Under the pieces are notes generated by a model. It was given only the letters and a program-made list of their open reading frames with translations. It did not search any database and was not told where the DNA came from. DNA of 64,000 nucleotides, taken from assembly GCA_932521035.1 (NCBI GenBank), contig OW051495.1, positions 4,340,001 to 4,404,000 on the forward strand, written 5' to 3'. The position numbers and the translations under genes are program-made. Positions 50,488 to 63,769 of the stretch are shown one piece after another. Numbering within the stretch: the first letter of the stretch is position 1; each line of letters starts with the position of its first letter. The stretch comes from Oscheius dolichura. Lineage: Eukaryota; Nematoda; Chromadorea; Rhabditida; Rhabditidae.

Positions 50488-52381
50488 TTATGCTTGCTTC
50501 TTGCCAAATATCTTTGATGTATTGGGTAATGAACGCTTCAACTCCTTCAGGCAGTCTTCCGGATCCAAACCAGTTAAAAGTAATTTAGACGTTAGCGCAA
50601 TAGTACCTTCTCCTTCAAATAAATATGAAATAAGTTTGTTTAGAACTACTAACCTATCTCCAAATCTAGATGGGCGGGGTCCACACCACAACTCGGAGAA
50701 ATAACTAAACCCTTACTATATGTAAGCTCCTCAATGGCATTTCTGATTTCTGGCCAGAGCATGTCCATAATCATCCCTATATCTGTTCTCAACCAACAAA
50801 TAACACGGCTCACCTTTCATTAAGTCTTGCATGAAAACTCCCCAGGCTGGTGGGAATGCACCTGTTTCCATAGTAATGTTTGTATCCAGCAGTTGAACCA
50901 GTGTTCTGTAAAAACCAATGAAGAAGGAGAGATATTTACCTCAAAGTACCATCATCAAAAAGAGGTCGAATTTCGGCTTGAATAGTGAGAATAAACGACA
51001 CAAACACAGACGACACATTCTTGTCGGGGTTTACTACTTTTAAATGCACACGATCTCGCCTAATAAATTTGTAGAATATAGGAAAGTGCCTACTTTTCCA
51101 AAACTAAAGAATTGTTTGTGGCCATGATGGTAGGCTGTCCTCTAGCAGCTACATTGACTTGGAAGAAGCAATCTGTACATAGTGTAGACAAAAACTCTCT
51201 AAAAAAATTAAAAAAGTACAAGAATAAATCAAACCTCGAATCCGGGGGTATTATATCTGATGTTACTGGGATCTGTTCATTCATCCATTCAAACTGCCAG
51301 TCAACTTGTGCCAAGAGATTGTTGAGCAATGCATCTTCCAACCAAAATGTTATCATATCCCGCTCACGAAGCTCAACATCAAGCGCCGAGTTATTCGACA
51401 TTGGTAATAGTTCGCCGCTTTCAGCCTACAATAATGAACATTTTAAATGAAAGCTGCTATATTAACACAAAATATTACATACAATTTGAGCCCATTCAAT
51501 CCTTGCTAAAACCATCAACTGCTGTTCTTCGACTCTGATTGTTCGCAATTTATAGTAAACTGTGGCATTTTGGGCAGTAAGATACTGTCGAGCCTTACGG
51601 GGAAGCAATTCATGGATAGGTAGCTCTCTATAAAGAGGCATTTGTAGATGAAAATAAACATACGAAATTTCACGATGGTGCATTTCTCTTAAATATTTAG
51701 TGAACGCAGAACATATGGTAGATTCCAACGCTGGTTCCAACAATGATGCTAAGATGGATGCACTGCGATCGGCGAACCAATGATCTTCTACCAACGTTTC
51801 AAGAGATGGATTCAGAATGCGACAGTCTTTCACATTAAGAGATGACTCGTCAATACCAACCAGCATTTCACCTCGGGGCACCTTAAAACATACTACCATG
51901 TATTGATAAATGTACCAAACTACCTGTAAACTCAAGTTGACAATTTTATCACCGATTCCTAACGGCCAAAAGATTTCGGATACATGTGTCTTACTCTCTA
52001 ATGCCAAACTGGAATAAACAATTATTTTTTGTAATAGAATGCTATACCTGTCAACTACCAAATGAATGGCGTTTTTATGAAACTGTACTGAAAGGTTACG
52101 ATAGTCCACAGTTTGGAGCACATCGAAGAGAGCTAGTGGGGGCAGAGAAGGGTTTTCACGGGATACCACCAGCAACTGAAACATGTAGTATTAGGATACA
52201 TCAAATATATATACAAAATTTTGCTTATTTTAACATAAAAACATACATCAACAATTCGAGGTTCTTCGAGTGTTTTAGATGCTGCATGGCGAAGCAACTG
52301 TGAAATAGCACCATCACCCAATGTAGCCCCAATATCAGAGGCGGCAGCTACACTTAGTAGCGCCGCAAAGACTTTCAACAT
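50488..52381 (-). CDS. BPI/LBP-family lipid-binding protein, AT-rich copy
   Basis: A signal peptide (MLKVFAALLSVAAASD, ATG at 52381) opens a chain with BPI-fold features. The disulphide pair expected in the N-terminal barrel is seen as VKDCRILNP and ESTICSAFTKYL, about 40 residues apart. ITFWLEDALLNNLLAQVDW corresponds to the start of the C-terminal barrel. IPPDSRFEF follows, and AFPPAWGVFMQDLM with WPEIRNAIEE matches the family's late signature. Stop is TAA at 50488-50490. Roughly eight introns of 25-50 nt. BPI/LBP proteins are secreted and bind lipopolysaccharide or other lipids; the ligand here is unknown. It is divergent from a second BPI-like gene. Confidence 0.75.
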
Positions 52382-52823
52382 CCAATTGGAATCTGCAATT
52401 GATAACGGTCAATTTGTTAGAGATCGAGATGTTATAGGCAACGAGATGCTAAAAGTGTCATAAATGTCAGCAGACATTGGTGACCTTGTTTTGAGGCAAG
52501 TCTTGCGGCAAGAGTAAGTATGCAATCGATACAGTGAAGATGATTTTATCGAGAGAGAATTGAGCAAAACAATTTAGCAAGCAAAACAACATGAACTTCC
52601 TCCATAAAGAGAAAAAGGAGCCATTTGGCGCGGGAATTGAACTGCTCAAACTTTAGTCAGTGAAAGAGTAATTTGTGACAATTAGAATGGATCAGCTAAA
52701 ATAAACAAAACATAAAAACAAAACAAGAAACAGATATATTAGCAAGATTTGGTAAAATGACGAAAGAGGGTGGATGTTAGTCAAAGTAGTGGGCGTGGAA
52801 GGTGCGGCGGTTCTTCCCCGGCC
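52382..52823. promoter_or_regulatory. Shared divergent promoter region of two BPI-like genes
   Basis: About 440 bp separates the two start codons. No specific element recognised; co-regulation is an inference from head-to-head order. Confidence 0.4.
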
Positions 52824-55072
52824 ATGCTATGTGTCCTGTTCTTCTTCTTTTACTTTTCGTCCGCCTCCACTTCCTCAGACTTTCACCCTCTACTAGCCTC
52901 AGCCCCACGTTTCCCGGGGGTTCGCGCCCACCTCCATCCACGGGGCCTCGGCTATCTCAACCAGGTCAGTCCACCCCAGTGAACGGCATAGATCGCGATG
53001 TCCTTCGCCTAAGGTCACCCGGCTGGTAGCGGCTAAACTGGTGCCAGTCCGCCTAGAACTGGTACCAAAGACAACGAGAAGCCCCCGGCCCAAAATCACC
53101 CTTGCAGATAGCCTCAAATGTCCTGGCCGAGCAGTTGCCCCGAATCGTCATCCCGGACGTGGAACAGAAACTGGTTAACGGACAGGGCCTGATAGCGATA
53201 AAAAATATAAGGATATCGAGGTGAGGAGTGTCGGAGGAGCCATAAAACACGTGTGTGACCCTGGATATAATCTATAAACAACTGCAGACAGGGGCGGTCG
53301 TCGGGGGCGGCCGTTAGTCAACAGTTACAGCGGGCCCTTTAGATTTCGACAGGCCGAACAACACCTCATAACGACGTCTCCCCCTAACCGCCTCTCATGG
53401 AACATGCGGAATCTGGACCTCGGCTTTATAGGGGATTTGAGCGGGGCGGTCAACATCGTCATCCCCTTCAATCTGACGGGACAGGCGGAGATTCTGGCCG
53501 AGGGACTGACGTTCGCCCTCGACAGCACGGTCTGCCCCTTTTGAGAGGGGGCGTATTAGACAGAGGTTTAGATAGAGACGAACAAAAATGGATCGGGGCA
53601 CGTGACCACGGTGCACTGTCTGACCAGCATCCGAGCCGTCCACGTCACCAACCACAACGGCGGCCTCTTCGGCTTGGCCGTCGACGTGTTCAAGGTACCG
53701 ATTCCCCTTTAGCTGGCCGACGTCGAGTAGGAAGGAGTCTCCCACAACGTGCGCCAGCTGCTCCAGGACCTGATCTGCCGCCGGGTCAGAAGCTACATCG
53801 ACGAGGACCTCAACGCCCGGTTGGCCGAAGTCCAGACAAAGTGAATCCCCTGCCCGGCCGGCCACTCTCCCAGTCAGGTCTCCCCTAGCCGACGCCCTCG
53901 AAGTCAACGCCCTCCGATCTGCCAAGTTTGCAGCCGGCGCCTCGGTCCTCTCCCTCTTCCCCCAGGAACTGAGCAAATATTTCTCCATTGACTTCAGGTT
54001 GCCTCTGAATAATTGACAACTAATCCATTTTAGATTGAAAGAAGACCCGTTATGTGGTGTGAATGAGGTAGAACTGGCGTCGGCCGGGGAGATCTCCCCC
54101 GCTGGAAGAGGGGAAACGCCCTTCGGCCCGGCCACAATGACCTGGCCCGCTCATTCCATTTTGAAAGAGGATGTCCCGATGCTGTCCCTCTTGGTCTCGG
54201 ATTTCCTCCCAAATTCTCTCTTTTACCATGCTTACAAGTAAGGGAGTTGAGTATTGAATGAAGCGAGCGGTCAGACAGGGATACACTCGGCTGCTGCTCT
54301 CTTCCAAAACACCCGGGGTGGCCCAGTTCCTCCGTACTTCCTGCCAGTCTGACTTCTGCATCGCCGACCTCATCCCTCAACTGGGCGAGCACTACCCGAA
54401 CTCCACCATCGAGCTGGCCCTCTCGGCCAGCCGGGCTCCGGCCATCCTCTTCTCCGAGAAGAACGGAGGCACCATCTCGACGTCCCTCATGGGCACCGCC
54501 GTGGTCTACGCCGTCACGGGCCACCGGCGAAAGCAGGCTGCCGTCATCGACGTCGACGTGGTGGCCGACGCCCGTCTTAGTTTGATGGTAGGCCGCTTCC
54601 AGAAGGGAGATCAGTCAAAAAGTAGGAACATACAGTGAGCGGCAAGGTGGAGCTGACCAAGTTCGAGTTGAAGAACCGACTGAGCTCCTCGAAGGTGTCC
54701 GACGCCGACTTAGCCGACATCTCACTTCTTGTCTCCCAGCTGCTCCAGGACATGATCAACGAGATGCTGAACAATGGCTTCCCCCTGCCGATCCCCCACG
54801 GTAGGTGTGACCAGCAGACCCTAACCGGGTCGGTTTCAGTGCTGAAACTGCAGAAGACGAGGATCAGCGTGTTCGCGAGACGTCTCCTCATCCGAACGGA
54901 CGTGATGGTCAGGAGGTGGCCGGGGTAATTGGATCACGGTCTGGTTTAGGTCGACGAGCGGAGTGTCTCCCGTCTGGCAGCCAAGACCATCTTCCGCGGC
55001 CCAACTTTCGGAGGAGAACTCCGCGACCCACGGAGGAATATCACGCAGATTGTACCGAAGATGGGTAGATAA
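52824..55072 (+). CDS. BPI/LBP-family lipid-binding protein, GC-rich copy
   Basis: A signal peptide (MLCVLFFFFYFSSASTSSD) starts at 52824. BPI-fold motifs follow: FPGVRAHLHPRGLGYLNQ matches the family N-terminus, then LPRIVIPDVEQKLVNGQG and IRISR. The barrel has LDLGFIGDLSGAVNIVIPF. VHCLTSIRAVHVTNHNGG and LLQDLICRRVRSYIDEDLN carry the conserved cysteines. VPMLSLLVSDFLPNSLFYHA opens the C-terminal barrel, and LLQDMINEMLNNGFPLPIPH is the late signature, as in mammalian BPI (QDIMN, then LQKGFPLPTP). It is GC-rich with short introns. The end at 55072 (TAA) is the simplest reading; a GTAGAT just before it might instead lead to a further exon ending near 55250. Confidence 0.85.
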
Positions 55073-55264
55073 AGATAATTTATTTTATTCTTTGTTTCTT
55101 TTAAAGCTGGACATCGCCGGCAGGGACGGTCAGACGACAAACGTCGTCTTTTTCGAGATGGTCCCCGTCGATTGTCGTCGTTCGTTTCGGGAAAAGGGCA
55201 TCGGCGCCAGTTCCTCCGTGTGTGCCCGTAAATTCACGTGGGATCCCTGAAATGGTTTGTCTCG

Positions 55265-57971
55265 CTAAAAGAGCCTCCTCCCCACCGTGGTGCTGTGCAT
55301 CTGCTTCATGTAGTCGTCGTGGATGTCGTCCTCCTCGGGGTCGACCAGCTCCCGGCTCACGTTCAATTCCTTCAATTTGCGATCCAGCAGATCGCTGAAC
55401 AGGGAGTAGAGGTTCTCGATGTTTTGTCCACTTTGCAAAAACTAAACATGGTTAGGCCGGGACAGGAAGAACAGACCCGCTGGAGCTGTCTCTCCTTCGG
55501 TGTCAACGTCTTTTGGTTGTCGCCCAGCGTCTCCTTCTCGTAACCGACATTATCGTATTCCATCTTCTTCCCGAAGGATATCTCTGGTCTATTGTGGATG
55601 TTAGTATGGGACAATCCCTCACTTACACTTTCAGTTGGGCTATCTTCTTATTCTCCGGCCTCTTCTGCTCCCTCGTCAGATTCAAGGCGTCCTCCAGAGT
55701 GATCTTCGCGTAGGCCCTGACGATGGTCGACGCGTCGAAGTCCCTCTTCTGCTCGTTTCGGAGGAGGACCGGACGGAGAACTTTGGCGTTGAATCTCTCG
55801 AAGCTGGGAGGATGGGGGACTGGGCGGGACAGTTACTTGTCTCGGAAGGAGTAGGCGCCCTGCTGGCCGGCGATGTCCTCCAGCCCCGACATGATGTAGT
55901 CCAGATATTTGTTGTAGACGCTCTCGGTCATCGTAGGCGGCCGATGGTCCTTCGTCTCCACGTTGAGGTATTGGACGAGGGGCCTGATCGTCACTCCCTG
56001 AAAAATTGCGGTAGAACACTAATAAATAAAGAGCAAAATAAATAAAGAGATAAATAAAGTGCGTCGCAAATAGGACCGGCCACTAAAAATTTAAATAAAA
56101 AGCGCCGTAGATGCCAACTTTCTCAACCTCGCTACGCAATCAATGATGCTATTTCGATAATTTGAGAAACATACCTGGAGGAAGACGGTAAAGAATATAA
56201 TACAAACTGTTGTAGTTACAAACATATTTTTAGCGAGGATAGAATTCGGCATCGACACAGCCAAGCCGAAGGCGATCGCCCCGCGAAGCCCTCCATAGGA
56301 CAGGACGAACTGATCCACCTGTAAAGGGAGCTACTAACAATGTGGGATATTCCGGTACCGTTGTGAACTTTTTGTGGCGGAATTTATTGAGGATCCAGCA
56401 CTGGACGAGGACACCTAAATGAGGGATACGGTAGGTTAGAGGGAGAACAAACCGACTGTCCTCCAGACGAGACAGAAGATGATCGTCGAGAGAACGAACC
56501 ACGTGTCCCAGTAGTGGTGGGAACTGATGGTCGAGAGGCCGAGGAACCTGGAAATAGGGGATATTTTATTCGAGGGAAGGGAGACATATATTCGAGGGAA
56601 GGGAGACACTCACATGAATATGACAGTCTCGGAGGACTGCGCCAGCATCTTGGTGAAATATTTGACGGAGTGCGTCGCGGCCGTGCTGATGTTTCCCTTG
56701 ACATACTGCTTCATCGCCATCCCGCAGACGGCAATCCTGAACTTTTTATTTTAGGGCAGACGGGAAATGTACGCGATGATGGAGGAGAGCGAGGTCATTT
56801 CCGCCGTGAGATAGGCCATGTACGGGAGGACGAAGATGAACACCGGGGCCAGGATCATCATGGAGCCTGTGTACCTGAATTACTGTAAGAGGAAGGGGAG
56901 GAGGGCGGCTGACTTGGTGGCGAGGGCGGTGGCAAAGGCGAAGAGGAGACCGATGGCTAGGCCGCCGATGGTCACCACGAAGAAGGAGAAGCAACCGAGG
57001 CCGTAGTCGATGGGGCGGAGGTTCTCAGCCCCGATGAGGGTGAAGCTCTTGAACATGTGGTAGAGTACCTGGGCGGCTCGTGTGGCTTCTCCCTCCCCCC
57101 AAACCTACGACAGTGACCCCATCGTTGAACAGGGCCTCTCCAAAGACGTTCACAAACAGAAACTCGTTCACGTTGATCTCCTCAAAAACCGCGATGACCG
57201 CCACCTAAAGCCATTGTTTGTCAGGGGGCGGAGGATGGCTGGAGGCGACTCACCGGATCCACGGCGGAGATGAGGGCCGAGAAGACGAATATCTCAAATA
57301 CGGAGAATTGCATGGTGAAGAGGTTAAAGTTGGAGAGCAGGAGGAGCGAGCCGCCTGAAGGGAATGGTCTGGAGGAGGACAGGCGACTCACCGATGGCCA
57401 GGGTGTTCCAGATGGTGCCGACCACGGAGAACAGCAACACCGAGTCCAGGTTCTCGAAAAGGGCCCTGTTCGGCATAAAATATCCTGAAAGGAGGATCAA
57501 CTACCCTTGGGGACTATCTCACCCGCGTCGAATATGATCGGGGGCAGAAGGTACAGAAAGAATGCGTGGGAGTCTAGCGAGAAGTCGATGTCGGCCCCGG
57601 ATTGACGGAGAAGACCACCGAGCACCTGGAAGAGTTACTGTAGGGGAAGAGGAGGGGGAGGAGGATACCAGCCCAATTACAATGAGAAGAGACGAATCCG
57701 GGAAGACGTTCGACACGGGCTTTATTACATTGAAGACTGAAAATGTGGGAGGGGGAGACCGGCTACTTACTGATTTTGGCGAGGGCAGCTATCAGCAGCC
57801 AGAGGGAGATCATGTAGGGCGTCTCGATGGATTCCCATTTCAGATTAACCACCTGACTCGTACACTGTCAGTCATTGGGAGAGCTACCTGGATTCCGATG
57901 AGTGTCGTATTGAGCTCGTCGCCGGAGGAAGAGACAGCAGGGACGAGGCCGAGTAGAAAGGCCCATTCCAT
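55265..57971 (-). CDS. SLC9A: Na+/H+ exchanger (SLC9A/NHE, plasma-membrane type)
   Basis: This is a multi-pass cation/proton antiporter. The chain starts [19 protein letters not shown] at 57971, with a signal-like leader. Conserved helices follow: [35 protein letters not shown] and [11 protein letters not shown] carry the transport motifs, including the Asp of VDPVA and the Asn-Asp of [24 protein letters not shown] and [17 protein letters not shown] lead to the cytosolic start ([16 protein letters not shown], the calcineurin-homologue binding region). The tail ends TTVGRRLF with TAG at 55265-55267 and is short compared with vertebrate NHE1. Introns are about 25-60 nt. One contains a 21-bp tandem duplication near 56567-56611. 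Confidence 0.92.
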
Positions 57972-59144
57972 CTGAAATGGCGATGTTTCACGGAGGAGGG
58001 CAGGGGTTGATATGATCGATGGTAGTGGATAAAACTGGTACTATTCGACAACAGAGTCATTCGTCATTTGGGAGGAGGACCCCTGGCGTTTCTTGGCAAT
58101 TATACACATTTGAATTCAATAAAAAAGAGAATCAATAAACGAAGAAATCGGCGATCGATGAGTGAAAACTGGGTGTCGAACAGTGGGGATTATGCTGATT
58201 GGACTGTCCTGTTGGAATAACTCAAAGAGGGCAGACAGGAAAGTTTAAATCGGGGTTTACGAAGCAGAAGGGCGCGGATAGCTTCTGAGAAGGCAGTGAT
58301 TCGCATACTGGCAGAACACGTTTTACGGTCGCGTGGAACGCACAGGTCATCCCAGCCGGGATTCATCCCATTTGCGAAATAAGCGGTGATACGACGGCTA
58401 GGTAAAAAACGCAGGATATGGTACGGACGTATTTTGGTGAGGAACAGGTGCAACCAGGAGGAGGAGATGAACTCAGAAGGCGGACGGCAGGCGAGACCAC
58501 AAATTGGACCACAAACTGACCCCTTCCATCTGAACCATCTGAACTTATTTTGGAGGGATCTACTCTGTCCAGTTTATCATCATGCCCAGTATAAAAGTTG
58601 TACACGATGCTTACACGCGTGGTCGCCGGTCACTTTCCTCCAGGAATGGCAGTCTCAATAGGCAATTGCTCCCTTTGAGTAAAAAATGGAAAATAATCTC
58701 CTCTTCCCGTGCCAATGTTACGGATTGCTCTTTCCTGAACTTGAAGGCTACAAAGATTTTCCGAGAGCCATTGCAGCCAGTGGAGGATTGCCACCGGACC
58801 AGCCCCTGATGACTGATGTGCTCGTTGAATCACCCCCTCTTCCTTTGGCCTTGTGAGCAGGCCATGCCGAGAAAGTAGAACAAATACATTCATCCGCATC
58901 CGACTGGCTACTCTCCCCAGTTCTTCTTCTTTTCCTCTCCTTTTCCCGGCAGCCAGGCACTGATACACCGCATCCCGGTACACTGTCACAGTATGAAGGG
59001 TACCCGGATACGAAATAGACCAAGAGTCGCCCCGGGCCAATTTGTTTCCCTTCAACATGTCGAAACGCCTGTCTCGACCGATCGTCCGCCCGTCTGCGGC
59101 AGTTGGTCTCATTTCGCTTCTGACTTCCACTGGAGCGGCCGACT

Positions 59145-59645
59145 CCTTCTTACCTGCTTCTCTACAGTATCAGGTCGTATTTCTTCTTCTTTTGTTGTCA
59201 CCCCCAAAAAATTGAAAAGAATACGCGTGCGGGACCCTTAGCGGCCGGCGCAACTGTCATGCCTCTTGTTCGCCTTCGGGTGACCTGACAGAAAATCGCG
59301 TTGTGGGCCTCGACCCTCATAAAATTACGCGTCCCGTTTACTCGGGTAGTCTGTTTTTGTCTAAAAATCAGGTAGTAGAGGCGGTCAATGGGACTGTCCA
59401 CAAGGGAATCCGCCTCTCGTGACAGCCTCCCTCTCCAGGGTGGTGTCCTGACCCGGTTCCCCGATGTCGCGGGCGTCCTCAGTGTCCACAGCGGTGTTTG
59501 GAATAGCACTGATGGACCCGGATATCACAAGGGGATACCGGAAGTGCTCGAACCCCGATACTTCTATTTTGTCCAAATTCAATCAAAATATTCAACCCTG
59601 TCACCCTTTGTGTTGGTTCTCGCTTCTCTTTCAATTTTCAGATAC
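59145..59645 (+). repeat. Dispersed repeat family A, copy 2
   Basis: Aligns in the same orientation with 7005-7490, with small indels and scattered substitutions. The right end again is a TTTTCAG-like tract. Confidence 0.85.
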
Positions 59646-60880
59646 TGCTGCTGATGGAACACCCGCGGGACTCCCTTGGATCCGAATCGAGGAGAAGAGA
59701 CTTGTTGGCCATTGAAGCAAACTATCGAGACGACAAGAATGCCGGGACATCTCCGTCTCTCCGCCAATGGTCCGTTAACCTCGTTTCTACTCGAGATCGT
59801 TGGCATGTATCCCATCACTCGTTCTCTCCCTTGGGCATCCTCCATGCGCCTCATTTTCTAAAGGACCAGCATCACATAATTGCGCATAGTTACCGTAGCC
59901 CAAAAAGTTCGATTGCGAGCAAAAATTAAGAGCAGCCGCTCATTGGATAGGAATGCCCCAAGGAACCGGTCAGTCTTTGGTCTGGAGTATTTCTATCGCG
60001 GATGTGTAGGTCGGCCAGCTGGTCACCTGTTTATTTCGCCAACAAAAAATGACCGGCCTGCATTTTGACAACCAAAGCGATGAATACCCGAGCTGCTCGC
60101 GGGCGAAGGCTACCAAAATGCCGAGTGTCCGACACGACCGACGGCCCAAGCTAGCCATATTTCGGCCATTAGGCACATTGGCCGCCAAAATGCCGGTTGT
60201 TTTTGTTTTCAATGGCTAAAAAGCTTTTCGAAAAGCAACCCTTCGTATTGAACAATCATGATGCCCATGGTCGAAATGGCCTGCGGCCAAAGCCCGGCTG
60301 AGCCACGGACATGTCATTTTCACTTGCCCACTCTGGCATACCGGCCTAATCCATCTGCAAACGCGATCTTTGGCACTAATTTTTGGTCTCGTCCTGTCTG
60401 CTTCCTGGAAGGCATTTAGAACCCGGGTACTTTGAATATTGCTGGAATGCTGGTGGTTGCCACTGCCAGGGTAGAAACGAACTGTCTGGGGTGGGATAGG
60501 GCTACCTCTGATTGCGGTGGCCTATTGAACGGCTCAATTTAAGACTTCGGTCGTGATGTCCGGGTCATTCATTCAGCCACCAACGGTCATAATCCACATT
60601 TTTTCAGTGTCGTCTTCTTCTGCGCTGCCCCGCCGACATGTCTTCCCGAGACTAGCTCTATCTGAACTTTGGCTGTCTGGTATCTTCAACGAGATGTTTG
60701 CTGGATTTGAGGCAATGCCGCTATGAAGAAGCTGAACACCGCCTGGATAATCCGATTGATTCTTGGAGAATTGGAGGACAAGAGACGTCAAGATGAAGAC
60801 GGGAAACTGCTCGCCAACTGGGATACCAGAAGAGAAGAAGAGCTTCGACTAGACGACGGTAGTACCGCGTCCAGAGTGCA

Positions 60881-60952
60881 CATCGTCACGGCCACTCTGG
60901 GACCCATCGACACGTCAGGACCTGTCGAGATCTAAGCCGATGGACCGGATGG
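60881..60952 (+). repeat. Dispersed repeat family B, copy 3
   Basis: The core CATCGTCACGGCCACTCTGG is followed by ACACGTCAGGACCTGTCGAG. The similarity to copy 4 extends upstream through a purine-rich stretch from about 60780. Confidence 0.75.
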
Positions 60953-61610
60953 AACGGAAATGGATGGATGAGACATGGTGGCTCTCAGGGACAGTGGGTT
61001 TGAGGTACGCCTCTACAATGTCATGCGGCCTGGGCTGCTCAGATCCGTATAGGGACAGGGTTTGTGGCCGATAAGTACCTTTTTCAGGATAGCCACGGAG
61101 AGACGGAAGAACCCTGTGGTCACGGAGGGCGTGGAAGGAAGGTGCCATCGGAGAAGAGCTTCATGCGGGGAAAGATGAACACTGCGCGACGGAGGTAAGA
61201 CCTCGTCGGTTTTTTATTTGGCCTATCCAATGGATCCCTCTGTCCCCGGTTCCAAGATTTGCCTAAGAGGGAACCCGACCGCTCAAGCTCCGGAGGAGGG
61301 TTTGGCAGAGATCCATCGGGTACGGTCATTGAGCCCCCGGAACAAGTTCTCGGGACGGCACTCATTTTTTTTCCTAAAATTTTTCCTAAAAAGAGCCCAG
61401 CTTCGGCTCTAAAATCTTGGACGCAAAGGAGGCTGGATATTACGAGGCGCCACTGAGAGGGACCGAGATGTCAAACAGAAGCCCCCCGACAAAGATGGCA
61501 GCCGACGAATGAGAGAAGAACCCGAAAGAGGCACGAAGAAAGAACGGCCGCTGACTTCAAGAAGAAGAGAAGACTTCTCGGCTGGACGGTTTAACCTCGT
61601 CCAGAAACTA

Positions 61611-61682
61611 CATCGTCCCGGCCATTCTGCGATCTGTCGACACGTCAGGACATGTCGAGATCAAATCCGATTGAACAGGATT
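61611..61682 (+). repeat. Dispersed repeat family B, copy 4
   Basis: The core CATCGTCCCGGCCATTCTG is followed by ACACGTCAGGACATGTCGAG. Downstream, TTTTTGTGATAGGCTTAAAA near 61792 resembles 8699-8718 (TTGTGATAGGCGTACAAGCC), so the full unit may be several hundred bp. Confidence 0.75.
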
Positions 61683-62515
61683 CTACTGGAATCAGTTGGA
61701 AAGAATTTTTCAACGAGAACAAGCCGAAGATGTCGAGAAGAATGACGAAAAGCACCTGCCGGTATTCCTGGAGAAGGCTGTGGCTTCTTCTTTTTGTGAT
61801 AGGCTTAAAAGCCCTGTGTCCCTGGGTTTGTGCCGAGGATTGTGTTCGTTTTTAATGGGTAATGAGAATACGTCGTCCCTCTAGTCTCGAGTCCAGCCCT
61901 CATTCCCCGTCGCCGAATTTTAGCAGGACTCTTCCCTCGTCCCCTAGTTTTACGGGCAGTATGACGGCAAAAAGGTAATGAGGCCATCCTTTCCCACGGA
62001 CAGGTACGGTCTTGGTTACACAAGATGCCCGTAGAGCCATAACGAGAAGAGGAGATGCAACCGGGAGAGAGTGTCATTGAGCAGAACCCCGGACTTGGAA
62101 CGGCTATTCTGTGCCAACCCTCCACCCCATCTTCCCTACTGCTTCCCCATGCCCCCAAAAACAATCCCACCTGTTCGTAAACGGAACGACTTGCTTCTTT
62201 CCTCTCAGAAATTTTCTATATCCTGGCAGTCTCGTGGGAATATTCACCGGAGGATGTTTGCTACTTCCAGGAGGACCAAGTAGTCGCCTTCTCCACGGAG
62301 ACGTCAGAGGTTGCATGCCTCCTACGTTCGGGAGGGCAAGGGGCATACTGTCGGTGTCATTGGAAATAGCTGACCAGTAGACACCGTTCCTTCCAATTCT
62401 TCCTCGTTCCTATATATATATGAACTTTGGGAGTCGCCTGTATTTTGGCAAGGAGGGCGTCCCCCGCGGAGAGGGACTACGCCGTTCCGTCTCTGCGCCC
62501 TTCCTGTCCTGCTGG

Positions 62516-63109
62516 CTAATCCGTCTTGGCTTGAGCAATTCGATATACCCTAAACCTTTTGGAGTACGCCGAGATAGAAGTGTCCCCCTTCCTTTCAAAC
62601 GCCCACCTCGAGTGTCCTACACGAAACACTGGCATCTGTATATATGTGAAGTATTCTGTGGCTGTTCCAGAGCTGAAAATATATTTCAGTAGCCATAAAA
62701 GAACCTCATCTTGTTTGTGGAGCCGGCGGGGCTTCGTGTCCCTCAGGTACCGCAGAGTCTCCTCCTCCTCGTAGTCAAACATTTCGGCCTGTTGATCGGT
62801 CCGTTCTCTGGCCAGATTACACATCTTTGTATCACTTTGAAAGATCCCATGTATGATTGACATAGTACAGCGGATCTGAACCTTTCTGAACCGTCCATGC
62901 CAAAAAGGTGGTAAACTGACAAAAAGTCGGGTTCGCTTGAGATAGGAAGCCGTCTCCTTGCTTCCTGGCGGTGAGAGATCACGTCGTCTACTCCACTTTT
63001 TGCCAGAAAGTCTCTTGTGCATAATGAGAGGTCCTGGATACTCTAGTTCTCTCTCCTTGGCTCCTGGCTCAAATGGCTCAAAAGGGTCAAAATCTTGCAA
63101 GGATTCCAA
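62516..63109 (-). CDS. Uncharacterised open frame, 197 codons
   Basis: This is an uninterrupted minus-strand frame starting MESLQDFDPFEPFEPG. It is rich in charged residues (FDYEEEETLRYLRDTKPRRL). I recognise no family. In a genome where genes are normally split by tiny introns, an intronless frame of this length in a gene-poor stretch could be a repeat-derived or spurious ORF. No transcription evidence is available. Confidence 0.25.
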   Translation of the reverse strand: MESLQDFDPFEPFEPGAKERELEYPGPLIMHKRLSGKKWSRRRDLSPPGSKETASYLKRTRLFVSLPPFWHGRFRKVQIRCTMSIIHGIFQSDTKMCNLARERTDQQAEMFDYEEEETLRYLRDTKPRRLHKQDEVLLWLLKYIFSSGTATEYFTYIQMPVFRVGHSRWAFERKGDTSISAYSKRFRVYRIAQAKTD

Positions 63110-63769
63110 ATCTGAGCTTCATGCTGGCGAGAAAGGCCGTCTCACTCTGGGGGTCGGCTGGTCAGATTGGACCCATTGGAAGGGCTGACGGCGTCTTCTT
63201 CATGAATACCCGGTTCCTACCAATTTAAAGTAAACTTGCCTCATTGGCGGAGGTCCTTCTTGTGTTGTTATGAAGGTCGTTGAGAGCCAGTGTGGAGATA
63301 CATCAGGAGGCCAGTGTCGTCCCTCTTGTCCGCTCTGCCTAGTTGTTGTTATCTCTGTCTTGTGTCTGCCGTAATTGTGGCAGATTGCTTCCAGATCTCT
63401 TTGCTCTTCGCGTTGATCAGAACAAGACAACGATGGTGAGCTCGTATTCTTTTCTGAACGTTCGTCTTGTAACAATGCGCCAATTCAGCCTACTCTACTT
63501 TGGAGGCGGCCTGGGAAACGAAGAAGCTCCCTTTTCCAGAGGGAGGATAGCAGACCACTGTTTTGTTCTCATAGTACTCTGCCCCCGTTCCCAGTTGGAA
63601 GATTTCCGTAGCCATTGCGAGTTTTATGCTGAAGCCAGAGCACATCGTCCATGAGCGAAGACGTCTCATCCTGAATTGGGGTCAACATCTCCTGTCCCTC
63701 CACGTCTGTCTCCTTTCGGGTACAGCCCATCTTCATTTCCAACTAATCTGTCACACAACTTCCCCAGAC

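Larger units (their letters stand above)
57972..62515. other. Gene-poor stretch with dispersed repeats
   Basis: I found no exon chain with a recognised product. It holds family A copy 2 and family B copies 3 and 4. The order and content resemble 6.3-9.5 kb. An ATG at 59058 opens an MSKRLSRPIV frame of about 60 codons with a hydrophobic stretch, but nothing supports it as a gene. Confidence 0.5.

Noticed and set aside
53395..54135. 246-codon minus-strand frame opposite the BPI-like gene
   Set aside because: It is the antisense of GC-rich BPI exons; no family similarity was seen.
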